Notes under the pieces: generated by a model | What the model saw: only the letters and a program-made list of their open reading frames with translations | Databases searched by the model: none | What the model was told of the DNA's origin: nothing | Translations under genes and position numbers: made by a program | In this document: positions 1 to 8,089 of the stretch, one piece after another | Position numbering within the stretch: position 1 is the first letter of the stretch | How the letters are laid out: each line of letters opens with the position of its first letter | NCBI GenBank assembly: GCA_021413705.1 | Contig: JAIOPX010000077.1 | Coordinates: 76,026 to 136,698 of the forward strand | Source of the DNA: Planctomycetota bacterium | GTDB taxonomy: Bacteria > Planctomycetota > Planctomycetia > Pirellulales > UBA7805 | Length of the DNA stretch: 60,673 nt | Direction: 5' to 3'

Positions 1-38
1 CCGCAGCCGCGCCGGTCGATCGTTTCGGCCGGGGGATT

Positions 39-662
39 TTATTTTGGATCGGTCATAACCCTTGAAAGTTCAAGGCATCGATTGAAAATGTCAACCGTTT
101 TTTCAAGTGCTTCGGCGACCTTGTCCCAAACGTCATTCGCAGTGGCTGATTGCCGAGACGTTGTGAGTGCCTCAGCAACCTCGCTATTCATCTGTATCGC
201 AAAGCGTTCCGCTAAGCGTTTCGCCAGTTCACCTAGTTTCTCGCTCGCCATCTTTAATCTGACTACAGCACTGTTGAGGTAGTAACCGCACATCCAATTC
301 CTTGTAGCGCGATCCTGCTGAAATGTCACGGTGTTGTCAGTCAATAGTTTGTTTAATAGGTCGGAGGCATGTGAGAGTGATTCCGTTAACGGATTTTTAT
401 CATCGACATCTGTCAGAAACGCCGCGCGCCACAAAGAAAAGCCAGCGCCGACAAGCTGGCTATACACCCGCACCAGTTCTATGTCCTTAATAGTGTCCTG
501 CGGTCTTTCGCCACCAATCTTATGGATTTCCAATAGTATCCGTTGAATCCTATTCCGGGCGCCGACGGCCCATTCAAGGTGATGGAGCGGTGTGTGATGC
601 GGGCGTGACTTGGGGTTCTCGCCTTCCGGTATGGGATCGGCTTTTTGCGGCTTTTGTGACAT
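39..662 (-). CDS. Hypothetical protein, unknown function
   Basis: A 207-residue protein that I do not recognise. It has a polar N-terminus (Lys/Pro-rich to about residue 25) and then looks largely helical, with no signal peptide, no obvious membrane segment and no catalytic motif. I chose the ATG at 662 (MSQKPQ...). A TTG seven codons upstream is in frame, but a GATAAT-like -10 box lies over that segment, so the ATG may be nearly leaderless. Base composition is lower in GC than most of the window, as in the rest of the first 3.7 kb. Gene status is supported by length and the absence of a better frame on the other strand. Confidence 0.55.
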   Translation of the reverse strand: MSQKPQKADPIPEGENPKSRPHHTPLHHLEWAVGARNRIQRILLEIHKIGGERPQDTIKDIELVRVYSQLVGAGFSLWRAAFLTDVDDKNPLTESLSHASDLLNKLLTDNTVTFQQDRATRNWMCGYYLNSAVVRLKMASEKLGELAKRLAERFAIQMNSEVAEALTTSRQSATANDVWDKVAEALEKTVDIFNRCLELSRVMTDPK

Positions 663-750
663 GCGCGTATTATCGAGGTTCAAATGCCACGAGTCGAGTG
701 GCCTTAAATACTCGACCTCGGTTGTCGTCTAAATAACGAAAGGACGGGCG

Positions 751-1140
751 ATGGCCAGAGAAATTTCACGGCAACGGCAGCTATCCGGGCGCAGCATTAT
801 CGCCGACTTGCGAAAAGCCATACGGGCAACTGGCCGAGCCTTGCTAGGCGTTGCCGAGGCTGCCGGCATTCGCTCAACCTACGGGGAGAACCCGGAACTG
901 CTGGCTGAGTATATGCAAATGTGTGGGCTCAAAAGCGACACGTCGGGGGCAGAAGGGCCTTTAACCCGAGCGGGCTGCGGAACACGATTCCCGCAGACGG
1001 GCCGGGGGCTGCTCAGTTGGATCAGTGCCCCCTGCAAGGCCGCCATGCTTATCTCGCGAGCTCGCTCCGAGTCAGTCGTCGCGGCTTCCCTACTTCGACA
1101 ACCCGAAATCTTCTCGACACTTTATACCGCGCCATCATGA
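751..1140 (+). CDS. Doubtful small ORF, possibly decayed
   Basis: A 129-codon frame preceded by a good ribosome binding site (AAAGGA, six bases before the ATG). The first 60 residues look protein-like (Arg-rich, then a segment with LLGVAEAAGI), but the remainder is poor in periodic structure and its last 92 bases run antisense into the HELGH gene. Other frames open at 921 and 1025, which fits a frameshifted or truncated gene. It may be the intact beginning of a broken gene. No family recognised. Confidence 0.3.
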   Translation: MAREISRQRQLSGRSIIADLRKAIRATGRALLGVAEAAGIRSTYGENPELLAEYMQMCGLKSDTSGAEGPLTRAGCGTRFPQTGRGLLSWISAPCKAAMLISRARSESVVAASLLRQPEIFSTLYTAPS

Positions 1141-1672
1141 CCCTACTTGGATTCTTAGGGTCTGGACAGACATCTTCTATCCACATCCCCGGTGTCGGCC
1201 CGTGGTGACTCCATTGACGAGTCCTTCGCGCGCGCGATATGAAGCGACCGAATCCCCACTTATAGGCATACCAGTCCGCAGAAAGTTCACTCGCCCACTC
1301 CCCATCGGGCGCACACCGACGATCCAAGTCTTCCCGCGTGGTGCAGGCGTGTCCCAACTCATGAGCCAGCAGGCCAATCATCTCCGGCTCGCCCTTGTCC
1401 TCTGTGACAAATACCGTACCTGGCCTGGGTGAATCCCGATCCAACGTGCCCATATCATCAGCACGGAGCTTAGCTTTCACAAATTCGCCCTGCGTACCGT
1501 CGTTCCATTTCCTCGGCCGTACAGATAGCACTAGGTCTTGCAACCGGAAAAAATCACGGGGACTCTTTGCCCGAATTTGCCCCAGCACGATCCGCAAGGC
1601 GCGGCGAGCGACGGGCGTCTTGAGGGTAGACTGTATCCCAAGAATCCGTAGTCTCTGATTTGGTCGTTTCAT
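1049..1672 (-). CDS. HELGH-motif zinc metalloprotease-like protein
   Basis: A 207-residue protein with the gluzincin-type motif HELGH (His104, Glu105, His108) inside LLAHELGHAC, followed about 20 residues later by ELSADWYAYKWGF, where Glu129 or Asp133 is the likely third zinc ligand. This matches small predicted metallopeptidases that carry a lone catalytic core. No signal peptide is visible, so it is probably cytoplasmic. The start is the ATG at 1672 (MKRPNQR). Its neighbours are unknown or decayed, which gives no pathway. It could be a domesticated peptidase from a mobile element, given the island-like surroundings. The motif is seen directly; activity is inferred. Confidence 0.7.
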   Translation of the reverse strand: MKRPNQRLRILGIQSTLKTPVARRALRIVLGQIRAKSPRDFFRLQDLVLSVRPRKWNDGTQGEFVKAKLRADDMGTLDRDSPRPGTVFVTEDKGEPEMIGLLAHELGHACTTREDLDRRCAPDGEWASELSADWYAYKWGFGRFISRARRTRQWSHHGPTPGMWIEDVCPDPKNPSRVMMARYKVSRRFRVVEVGKPRRLTRSELAR

Positions 1673-1767
1673 TGAGTCACCCGTCGCTCCAAACTGAGTA
1701 CAGTACGATCATCTTACATGTGGTGCCAGCGTGAAATCAATTGACCGTCAACCGTGCATGCCTGTAG

Positions 1768-1902
1768 GGCAGCGGGTACGACATCGTGCGTGGCGCCGCC
1801 GACCTGGGCGTCGAGCTGGACGAGCACATCCAGTTCGTGATCGACGGGATGACGGGGATCACAGACGAGTTGGGGCTGGGAGGACGTCCATGGCCACAAT
1901 AG
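1768..1902 (+). pseudogene. Decayed gene tail, copy 1 of 2
   Basis: An open stretch without a start codon that reads YDIVRGAADLGVELDEHIQF, then VIDGMTGITDELGLGG, to a TAG at 1900. It aligns with the stretch at 2073-2204 (shared DIVRG, LGVEL, F-ID-M-GI, ELGL), so both are C-terminal pieces of one gene family. The amphipathic pattern resembles the C-terminal tail of short HD-superfamily hydrolases, but I am unsure of that. No intact parent gene is in the window. Confidence 0.5.
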
Positions 1903-2072
1903 TACAATCACCGTCACGTTCGTCTGGACAGATGTTCGACCGCGAGCAAAGTGGCTTTGTCCGCCGGTTGGAGCAATAGGCCAGCGGCAAGGACCGGCCA
2001 ATGTTTCGATCGGACGCTTGTTGATGGCCCGGACATCGTGTCCGGCTTGTCTGCCTTCGAGCACGGTCGAAG

Positions 2073-2204
2073 AGCAATGACATTGTGCGCGGGGTGGTCA
2101 ACCTAGGTGTTGAACTGGAAGACGGCAGACGGTTCGGTATCGACGCGATGGTGGGGATCGCCGGCGAGCTGGGACTGACCAACGAACGTGGTGCCCAGCC
2201 GTAA
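2073..2204 (+). pseudogene. Decayed gene tail, copy 2 of 2
   Basis: An open stretch reading NDIVRGVVNLGVELEDG and on to ELGLTNERGAQP, ending at TAA 2202-2204. It has no start codon; the frame is closed by a TGA at 2022. It is clearly homologous to the tail at 1768-1902 at protein and DNA level but diverged, which suggests an old tandem duplication followed by loss of both N-terminal parts. Confidence 0.5.
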
Positions 2205-2545
2205 GTCGCCGCCAGCGTTCAGAGTCGCAGGCGGCCGGCTGTAGCCTCTTAGCAAGTAACCGGAGTTCGGGGTGCATCATGCGGCGGAAACATCACCACG
2301 GCGGTCCTACGCTTCCTGAACGGCATCATACGAGCGTGGAAGCGAGGATCATGCCTTGCCAGACGATGGTAAAATGCGTTGAACGGTAATTACCGAATCT
2401 TGGCACGTCACTCGACCACAGTTACCGTAATTTCTCGAAACAAAAAGAAAGTTCGTGAAAGGTATTGATATAGTTCGCGCGGGGTGTAAAATTGCATTTC
2501 GCTCGGGAAAAACGCAGGTTTCGGCGGGATTACTGGGTTGCTCGA
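2205..2545. other. No gene seen; AT-richer spacer
   Basis: No frame here looks coding. It contains a short palindrome (CGGTAATTACCG near 2380) and an AT-rich stretch near 2440-2490. It ends at the tRNA 3' fragment, as expected for the edge of an integrated element. Confidence 0.5.
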
Positions 2546-2583
2546 CAAGGTAGGGGTCACAAGTTCGAGTCTTGTATCGCCCA
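2546..2583 (+). tRNA. 3'-terminal tRNA fragment (probable att scar)
   Basis: The sequence has a complete T arm: stem ACAAG (2559-2563), seven-base loop TTCGAGT (2564-2570), stem CTTGT (2571-2575). It is followed by a seven-base acceptor strand ATCGCCC (2576-2582) and discriminator A. The matching 5' acceptor strand GGGCGAT and a D arm are absent in the 100 bases upstream, so it is not a functional tRNA. Integrases commonly regenerate or duplicate tRNA 3' ends, so this is probably one end of an integrated element. Confidence 0.65.
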
Positions 2584-2781
2584 CTTCTTTTCAAATTCAG
2601 GACGCCCGAACATCTTGCCCCGCAAGGTGTTCGGGCGTTGCTGTTTGAGCGAAAGATTTTTCCGAATATTTTGCCCACGTCCGCCACGGTCGGAATGGAA
2701 GTGGCCTCCGGCTGAAAAATAAGCCGCTCGCCCACGAAACACGAGCGCAAACGAGTTGTTCACGTTTTTAGAACTCTGCGA

Positions 2782-2810
2782 TTGCTCGTTCGTCTTTCGA
2801 GAACTAGAAT
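2782..2810 (+). promoter_or_regulatory. Predicted sigma-70 promoter of higBA
   Basis: TTGCTC (2782-2787), 17-bp spacer, TAGAAT (2805-2810). The spacer is bounded by GTTC (2788-2791) and GAAC (2801-2804), a possible small operator. The predicted start of transcription near 2817 leaves a short leader with a CGGAG site before the ATG at 2844. Confidence 0.55.
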
Positions 2811-2843
2811 TGGCAAGGAAGCCCACAACCGGAGTCGCAATGA

Positions 2844-3209
2844 ATGCGAATCATCTCCAAGTCTCGATTGAAACTGTTCTGGTTGACACCGAGAGGAAGA
2901 AACGCAGAAGGTCCACTCAAAGCGTGGTATTCACACGTCAAGAACAAGGCCGTCACTTGGCACTCATGGGGAGACGTGAAGGCCAGCTTTGTTAATGCGA
3001 GTCTTGTTGGCAATTGCGTCGTGTTCAATATCGGTGGCAATAATTATCGACTGGTTACTCGCATTCTCTATCCGAGCCAAAAGGTTTTTATTCTCAAAGT
3101 AATGACTCACGAGGAATACGATGACGATAAGTGGAAAGAGGATTGTGGGTGCTTTACGCCGGCCCCCAAGCCGTCGAAATCCGTTAAGCGGACACAAAAG
3201 AAGCGCTAG
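2844..3209 (+). CDS. higB: HigB-type mRNA interferase toxin
   Basis: A 121-residue protein with the HigB (HigB_toxin family) pattern: MRIISKSRLKLFW at the N-terminus, KAWY, then VVFNIGGNNYRLVTRI and VFILKVMTHEEYD. In this family the toxin is a RelE-fold, ribosome-dependent endoribonuclease that cleaves mRNA during translation. The start is the ATG with CGGAG nine bases upstream. The stop lies 13 bases before the antitoxin ATG, the toxin-first order typical of higBA loci. A C-terminal Lys-rich tail after about residue 100 is longer than in many homologues. It sits immediately beside the tRNA fragment, consistent with acquisition with a mobile element. Confidence 0.85.
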   Translation: MRIISKSRLKLFWLTPRGRNAEGPLKAWYSHVKNKAVTWHSWGDVKASFVNASLVGNCVVFNIGGNNYRLVTRILYPSQKVFILKVMTHEEYDDDKWKEDCGCFTPAPKPSKSVKRTQKKR

Positions 3210-3222
3210 AAAGGGTTCAACA

Positions 3223-3654
3223 ATGGTCGCACGCACGAAATCGACCTTCCACGGCAAGGACCGAGACTTGTACCTCGATCTCGTGAAGGAGTTTCCTTTG
3301 ACCTCAATCCGATCTGCGAAGCATTTGGAAGAAGCTCAGGCCGTAATTGACAACCTGCTTGCCAAAGGCAAACTTCGCAAAGGCGAGGAATGGTATCTTG
3401 ATGCTCTGAGCGACCTAGTAGCTGCTTACGAGGACCAGAATTGCCCAATTGAAGCAGCGTCGGACGCAGACATGCTTCAACATCTGCTGGAAGCCAAAGG
3501 GATCACACAAGCCCAACTCAATCGAGACACGGGCATTGCCAAGTCAGCAATCTCAGAAGTTCTGGCTGGCAAGAAACCGTTCAGTCGGCAGATGATGCGG
3601 ACGTTCGCCGACTACTTCAAAGTAGATGTGAGCGTATTGGCAGCGAATCTGTAG
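3223..3654 (+). CDS. higA: HigA-family antitoxin with Xre-type HTH
   Basis: A 143-residue protein. Residues 1-80 form an acidic and charged N-terminal region (LVKEFPLTSIRSAKHLEEA, then VIDNLLAKG). Residues about 85-140 form a helix-turn-helix of Xre type (LLEAKGITQAQLNRDTGIAK, SAISEVLAGKKPFSRQMM). This N-terminal plus HTH architecture is the COG5499-type HigA that neutralises HigB and represses the operon. I chose ATG 3223, preceded by GAAAGG, rather than a longer in-frame start inside higB. Function is inferred from family and position directly after higB. Confidence 0.85.
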   Translation: MVARTKSTFHGKDRDLYLDLVKEFPLTSIRSAKHLEEAQAVIDNLLAKGKLRKGEEWYLDALSDLVAAYEDQNCPIEAASDADMLQHLLEAKGITQAQLNRDTGIAKSAISEVLAGKKPFSRQMMRTFADYFKVDVSVLAANL

Positions 3655-3851
3655 CTGACTCTTGCCATAATGTCTCTGTCCAAAAAAGGCGTCATCACTT
3701 CGCCTTACTGGAATGTTTATCCACGTACCGCTTAACAATTGCACAAATTCCGGCCAGGCATCGACCACGGCTTCCAGAGCCTGCCCGCCGATTCGCGCAA
3801 TACGCGATCCCAACCCGCCAACCGCACGGGTTTCAACCCGTTCGCAACGAA

Positions 3852-4334
3852 TCACCGGCAGCTCGTTGCAACTTCCTGCCGCGTAATCTGCGCCACCAGC
3901 GGATGTTCCACTTCGCAGTAGTCGTGGTAGCTGAGCCGAATCGCCTCCCGCTGGCTGCAACCTTGGAAGAACAAGTCTTCGTGCTCCGCCAACGAAGAAT
4001 CCACGATCGTCCTGATCCCCAGATGGGTACCAAAGGGAGGCAAGACACCGTGGTCGCAGCCCGGGCAGTGGGTGGCAATCTCCGTCTGCGTCGCCAGGCG
4101 AATCTCGGCCCCGCCTAGGCACTTGGAAACCAACCGCAGATCCACCTGGGCGGTTGCCGGCACTACCACCAACACACAAGCATAGCCATGATCGGCGCAC
4201 AGCAGCACCGTTTTGGCGACGTTGCGTCCGGGCACTCGCAGAGCCTCGGCCAAATGCTGGGAGTCATGCACCTCGTCATGCGCATAAGTCTTGTAGGCCA
4301 AGCGGTGCTTGTTCATAAATTCGTAAAGTGTCAT
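3852..4334 (-). CDS. YbaK/ProX-domain aminoacyl-tRNA deacylase-like
   Basis: A 160-residue protein of the YbaK/EbsC family, whose members hydrolyse mischarged aminoacyl-tRNAs in the cytoplasm. Supporting features are the N-terminal MTLYEFMNKHRLAYKTYAH, a conserved Lys41 in the AKTVLL motif, ACVLVVVPATAQVDLRLV, and GVLPPFGTHLGIRTIVDSSL corresponding to the family's GxxxPFG loop. The start is ATG 4334, with CAGGAG eight bases upstream. A C-terminal extension of about 30 residues follows the domain. It is 46 bases downstream of the CBS gene on the same strand and probably co-transcribed. The substrate amino acid cannot be told from sequence. Confidence 0.8.
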   Translation of the reverse strand: MTLYEFMNKHRLAYKTYAHDEVHDSQHLAEALRVPGRNVAKTVLLCADHGYACVLVVVPATAQVDLRLVSKCLGGAEIRLATQTEIATHCPGCDHGVLPPFGTHLGIRTIVDSSLAEHEDLFFQGCSQREAIRLSYHDYCEVEHPLVAQITRQEVATSCR

Positions 4335-4380
4335 GATCCACACTCCTGTCCGGCCAGTCCTTTGGCGTGGCGCGCCCTCT

Positions 4381-4806
4381 TCAATGGCCTTTGACCGCCA
4401 GGGCGGGCGCCACCGCTTTGCCCAGGTTGGCCATCTCCTGGGCCAACAGCCCCATCAAGTCATCCAGCGTTACCATTCCCACGAGTTCATCGTCGTGGTT
4501 GACGATTGGCAGCCGCCGCACCTTGTGTCCCATCAAATACTGCGTTGCATTGAAAACGCCTTGATCTTCCCAGATGGTCAACACGGGCGTCGTCATAATC
4601 TGGCTCACCGGCGCGTCGTTGGAAACATTGCCCCGGCCCAAGCTGAGCGCGATATCTCGATCGGTGACAATGCCCACGACTTTCTTTTCGTCCACTACCA
4701 CGACCGCCCCCACGTCGTGCAAATCCATCTTGTTGACCACCGCCACAATGCTCTCTTCCGGCTCGGCGGTAACCACCTCGCTACTGAATTGTTCTCCGAG
4801 ATTCAT
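4381..4806 (-). CDS. Tandem CBS-domain protein
   Basis: A 141-residue protein made of two CBS motifs (first about residues 5-65 with VGAVVVVDEKKVVGIVTDRD; second about 75-135 with RRLPIVNHDDELVGMVTLDD). Stand-alone CBS pairs bind adenosine nucleotides and act as regulatory modules. The start ATG 4806 is preceded by AAGGAG; longer in-frame starts lie outside the domain and lack such a site. It leads a two-gene unit with the YbaK-like gene. Target unknown. Confidence 0.85.
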   Translation of the reverse strand: MNLGEQFSSEVVTAEPEESIVAVVNKMDLHDVGAVVVVDEKKVVGIVTDRDIALSLGRGNVSNDAPVSQIMTTPVLTIWEDQGVFNATQYLMGHKVRRLPIVNHDDELVGMVTLDDLMGLLAQEMANLGKAVAPALAVKGH

Positions 4807-5139
4807 GGCCGTTCTCCTTATCCATACCCCCTGCACGGGCAAAACGTGCTTTCTTCCTTTTATCCGTTGCAAAGCACATGCCGTTGTTTCCACCTGAGGC
4901 ATGTGGCACAATCTTGTACTTGAGTCCGGAGAAAGCGTGCGAAAATGCACGGTAGCGCGACAAATGAACACCTCTTGTTGCCCTCCTGTGGTGCGGTTCT
5001 AACTCTTCTTGCGGCATCGCGGCATTTTGCCTCTTGGCATCAGAGTAGCACACTAGGTGCCGCTCATGCTCGCTAATAAAACCGGCTCTGGTTTTGTTTT
5101 GCACTAACCTAAACATTCTGGCAACGAGGGAGAACAATC
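4807..5139. other. Intergenic region between divergent genes
   Basis: No coding frame is supported. It must hold the promoters of the CBS gene (leftward) and the cytochrome gene (rightward). A small hairpin AAAACC-GGCTCT-GGTTTT followed by a T-run lies near 5078-5101. A TGGCAC-N4-TTGTA sequence at 4904-4918 weakly resembles a sigma-54 site but lacks the -12 GC. Confidence 0.4.
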
Positions 5140-5580
5140 ATGAAGAAAATTCTACTGGCCGCGACGGTTCTCGGCGCACTGCTGCTCGGCGGCAAAGCGA
5201 TCTGCGAGGAGGAGAAAGCGCCACCGGTCAGCACGGCGCCGGCCGACCAGCCCCATAACGTCTGGATGAAAATGAAGCTCAAATATGGCCAGAACATTTA
5301 TACGTCGATTGCCCAGGCCGACATCGAAGCCATCAGCTTGGACGCCAAGCGGTTGAAGGCATTGAATTGGTTTGAGGGAATCGCCCACGGCAAGGATGAG
5401 GTTTACCAGGAGCAACTCCAGGTCTTTCAACTGGCTACTGACAAGTTGATCGCGTCGGCGGAAAAGAAGAATCTCGATGGTTGCACGTTGGCGTTCATGC
5501 AGATGACCTTCAGTTGCACGGCCTGCCATCAGCGGATGCGCGATGCATCCCAGGCGCCGCGGCCGCCAAAGGCGCCCTGA
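5140..5580 (+). CDS. Cytochrome c'-like periplasmic heme protein
   Basis: A 146-residue protein with a signal peptide (MKKILLAATVLGALLLGG, cleavage about residue 20-23) and one heme-binding motif near the C-terminus, CTACH at Cys126-Cys129-His130. A single C-terminal CxxCH on a predicted helical bundle is the class II cytochrome c' arrangement. Such proteins bind NO or CO or carry electrons in the periplasm. The start is supported by GAGGGAG upstream. The C-terminal tail is Pro-rich (RPPKAP). It stands alone between the CBS pair and a DoxX gene; the partner is unknown. Confidence 0.75.
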   Translation: MKKILLAATVLGALLLGGKAICEEEKAPPVSTAPADQPHNVWMKMKLKYGQNIYTSIAQADIEAISLDAKRLKALNWFEGIAHGKDEVYQEQLQVFQLATDKLIASAEKKNLDGCTLAFMQMTFSCTACHQRMRDASQAPRPPKAP

Positions 5581-5750
5581 ATCAGACGGGGCGGCTCAAG
5601 GGAGCGATGCGTTCCTGCGGGCCTAGATGCTCCATCTCGGTTGCAAATTAAGCGGCAGTATTGCACCATATATCAGATTCCGCCAAGGTGCCGCGTTTAC
5701 GCAGCGATGGCTCAACCCAATCATCGAGAAATCCCCGGAGCCCCAACCCC

Positions 5751-6152
5751 ATGAAACTCACCAAATCACAAATCGCCGGCTGGGTATTGAGCTTTCTGAT
5801 TGCCGTCTTCCTGATCGTTCTTAGTGCCCGCGGCAAGTTCACCCAGTGGGAAGGAAAAGCTGAAATGTTCGCCAAAATGGGCTGGTCCGAAGCCACCTTG
5901 TTTTGGGTCGGCGTGGTGGAAGTCGCGATCGCACTTCTCTTCCTCATACCCAGGACAGGCTTCCTCGGCGCGGTCCTGCTGACGGCCTACCTGGGCGGGG
6001 CCACCGCCACCCATGTTCGCATCGAGGACCAATTTTTCACGACGGTCATCATGGGCGTCCTCGTCTGGATCGCCCTGGGCCTGCGACGGCCGGAAGTGTT
6101 TTCACTGGCCCTGGGTATGTCGCGGCCGGCGGTGGCTGGAACAGACAAGTAG
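5751..6152 (+). CDS. DoxX-like membrane protein
   Basis: A 133-residue integral membrane protein with four hydrophobic segments (about residues 8-25, 48-65, 72-88, 95-112). The pattern is that of the DoxX-like family: SARGKFTQWEG after helix 1, FAKMGWSEATLFWVGVVEVA before helix 2, and LGAVLLTAYLGGATATHVR in helix 3. ATG 5751 fits the start of helix 1; longer frames begin in non-coding sequence. DoxX-like proteins are linked to redox or sulfur stress in some bacteria, but the function here is not known. A second DoxX gene lies at 48762. Confidence 0.8.
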   Translation: MKLTKSQIAGWVLSFLIAVFLIVLSARGKFTQWEGKAEMFAKMGWSEATLFWVGVVEVAIALLFLIPRTGFLGAVLLTAYLGGATATHVRIEDQFFTTVIMGVLVWIALGLRRPEVFSLALGMSRPAVAGTDK

Positions 6153-6246
6153 GGGATTCGATCTATCCTCAGCCATCCTCCAGTCACGCAAACAGGTACG
6201 AGTCTAGGAACTGCGGGAACACGGCAACGATTCAAGGAGGCCACCG

Positions 6247-7017
6247 ATGCCCAAAGATCGCCAAGAAAAGAAACGGATGAAGAAGCTGGCCGAAAAAAAG
6301 CGGCAGGCACGCCAAGCGGTTTCTCTGGCCTACACGGGGAATAAATACAGGAAGGACGAACTCGTTCCGGCTTTGATGCACGCCGAGATCGGCATCTACC
6401 AGACCTACATCCTCACCGAGCGAAAGATCTTCGATCAAACCGTCGTCTCCGCGCTCGAGCGTCTGATCAAGCAGATGCGAGCAGCAGCGCTGTCGCCGCT
6501 GGTCGAAACGCCAGAGATTCATTACGACATTGGTCGGGAAGAAGATTTGCTGATTGAGAACATTCGACGTAGCTGGGCGCTGCACTTCGCCACCGAGTGG
6601 CGGCCGCCCAAGGACGACCTGATCGGTGTTCTGCGCACTATTCTTGGCTCCATCGAAACATGGCGGGCACCCGGGCCTCGGTCCCAATCCTATTTGCGGT
6701 ATATCGCCGGGTTCTTAACCAAGCAGGTTGGCGTTTCGGTCGAATTGGTGGCTGCCGAGCGGACGTTGGTGCCAGCGACCGCTGAGGACGAACTCATATT
6801 GCTCGGACGCCAATGGATTGAAGGGGGCAGCCCGGAGGCGCAAGGCGCGTTCTTGGGAATGGCCGATCGCCTGCTCAAGAATGGAGAGGCAATCCGAGTC
6901 CACGATGTTTGCCACCTGCTGACGGGAGCTGTAGCCGATCCCTCATCGGAAATAGCCATCGAATTGAACGGCTTGATCCAGCAGGCCCGTGGTTCGCTCC
7001 CCACGGAGGTGCCGTAA
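6247..7017 (+). CDS. Hypothetical protein with basic N-terminus
   Basis: A 256-residue soluble protein that I do not recognise. It begins with a strongly basic stretch (KDRQEKKRMKKLAEKKRQAR), followed by mostly helical sequence and no signal peptide. The start ATG is preceded by AGGAGG nine bases upstream. It may be co-transcribed with the small gene at 7043, 25 bases downstream. The basic start could contact nucleic acid, but this is only inference from composition. Confidence 0.6.
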   Translation: MPKDRQEKKRMKKLAEKKRQARQAVSLAYTGNKYRKDELVPALMHAEIGIYQTYILTERKIFDQTVVSALERLIKQMRAAALSPLVETPEIHYDIGREEDLLIENIRRSWALHFATEWRPPKDDLIGVLRTILGSIETWRAPGPRSQSYLRYIAGFLTKQVGVSVELVAAERTLVPATAEDELILLGRQWIEGGSPEAQGAFLGMADRLLKNGEAIRVHDVCHLLTGAVADPSSEIAIELNGLIQQARGSLPTEVP

Positions 7018-7042
7018 GGACGGTACGGGCAAGGATCCCACC

Positions 7043-7327
7043 ATGCAAATCCACCCCTGGCAGCAGATTCTGGCGCGAGAAAAGTCACCCGAGTGGACGG
7101 GTGATCTTGACGACGATTGCACAAGCCTTTGGGCGGGACTTATGCTCCGTGCCGAGCATATGCACAAATCGCACTGGTGGTGGGCCGTCAGCGACATGGA
7201 GTCTGGCGAAGAAATCGCTTCCTCGAATCAGACCAGCAAAGCCTGCCGCTCGGGTCGTGCCGCACGACTTGCCGCAGAGAACGCGGCCCGAGAATATTTG
7301 AGCGTCGAAGACGGCCGGGCAAAATAG
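7043..7327 (+). CDS. Small hypothetical protein
   Basis: A 94-residue protein (MQIHPWQQIL...) with AAGGA seven bases before ATG 7043. It contains a Trp-rich stretch HKSHWWWAVSDMESGEEIAS, followed by an Ala/Arg-rich helix (RAARLAAENAAREYL). I recognise no family. The frame extends upstream, but that part overlaps the previous gene and lacks a start signal. Probably in an operon with 6247-7017. Confidence 0.55.
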   Translation: MQIHPWQQILAREKSPEWTGDLDDDCTSLWAGLMLRAEHMHKSHWWWAVSDMESGEEIASSNQTSKACRSGRAARLAAENAAREYLSVEDGRAK

Positions 7328-7343
7328 CGTCGAACTGAGGAAC

Positions 7344-7727
7344 CTACGCCGCCACGGTTAGGAGTTGCTTGACGACACCGAGCAACTCTTCCACGTCCAC
7401 CGGCTTCGCCAACACCCGTTCGACACCGGACGAGATTGCAGGATAGACCGTATCGACGGTGGGATACCCTGTCAGGAAGATCCCGATGATCGACGGCTGG
7501 ACCAGCCGCAGTCTTTCAAACAACTCCACGCCATTCATCTTGGGCATTCGGTAGTCGAGGATCGCAAGGTGATACGTATGCTCGCTGGCGAGTTCCAACG
7601 CGCTATCGCCTCCGTCGGCCGTATCGACCTGATATCCGTGCAGCGTGAGGATCTGGGCCAGGATCAACCGCGAAGCTTCCATATCGTCTACGATCAGGAG
7701 GCGTGAGGCATCTTTGGCGACTGTCAT
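7344..7727 (-). CDS. Single-domain response regulator (receiver)
   Basis: A 127-residue CheY-like receiver domain with all conserved residues: the acidic pair Asp14-Asp15 (LLIVDDMEASR), phosphoacceptor Asp58 (LAILDYRMPKMNG), Thr in FLTGYP, and Lys in LAKPVD. There is no output domain, so it must act by protein-protein contact. ATG 7727 is chosen because AGGGAG lies upstream and the domain begins at once; longer in-frame starts add non-homologous residues. No histidine kinase is adjacent, so it is an orphan regulator. Confidence 0.85.
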   Translation of the reverse strand: MTVAKDASRLLIVDDMEASRLILAQILTLHGYQVDTADGGDSALELASEHTYHLAILDYRMPKMNGVELFERLRLVQPSIIGIFLTGYPTVDTVYPAISSGVERVLAKPVDVEELLGVVKQLLTVAA

Positions 7728-8089
7728 AGATAAGCTCCCTGCGTTGAATTGCGGATACCATGCCTCGCCGACTAATTCTACGCCACAGCAGGCTCGTGGG
7801 CAAAAACAACCCGCAATGCCGCTACTGGAGTGCAAGTTGCCAACATGTAACGGTCATTCAGCGCTTCAACGTATCCTCCCACCTCACGTTGCTCCAGGGC
7901 AGAACTCCCCTATAGTAGCTGTCTGACGGTGCGCGCCGGGCCTCCGTGGGAAGCCTCGTTTCGGCCTGCGGAATATTCTCGACCGTGGACTACGAAGAAC
8001 TGGCGGAGTCCGGGAGCCATCCGCTTCGGGACAAATGCCAGCATGTTCGCTTCCCTGTCGTGTCACCACCTAGGAAAGTCGCGATACCG
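7728..8089. other. Intergenic region before the macroglobulin gene
   Basis: No gene is supported. The macroglobulin frame extends upstream to 7946, but those codons precede the signal peptide and lack homology-like features. The region presumably holds divergent promoters; none stood out clearly. Confidence 0.4.

Noticed and set aside
2546-2583. A complete tRNA gene
   Set aside because: Only the T arm and acceptor 3' strand are present; no 5' acceptor strand or D arm within the upstream sequence.
2349-2750. 133-codon open frame on the minus strand over the tRNA fragment
   Set aside because: Its YKTRTCDPY segment is the well-known false translation of the antisense strand of tRNA 3' ends.
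4904-4918. Sigma-54 promoter for the cytochrome c' gene
   Set aside because: The -24 element TGGCAC fits, but the -12 element reads TTGTA instead of TTGCA, the gene is over 200 bases away and no sigma-54 activator gene is present.
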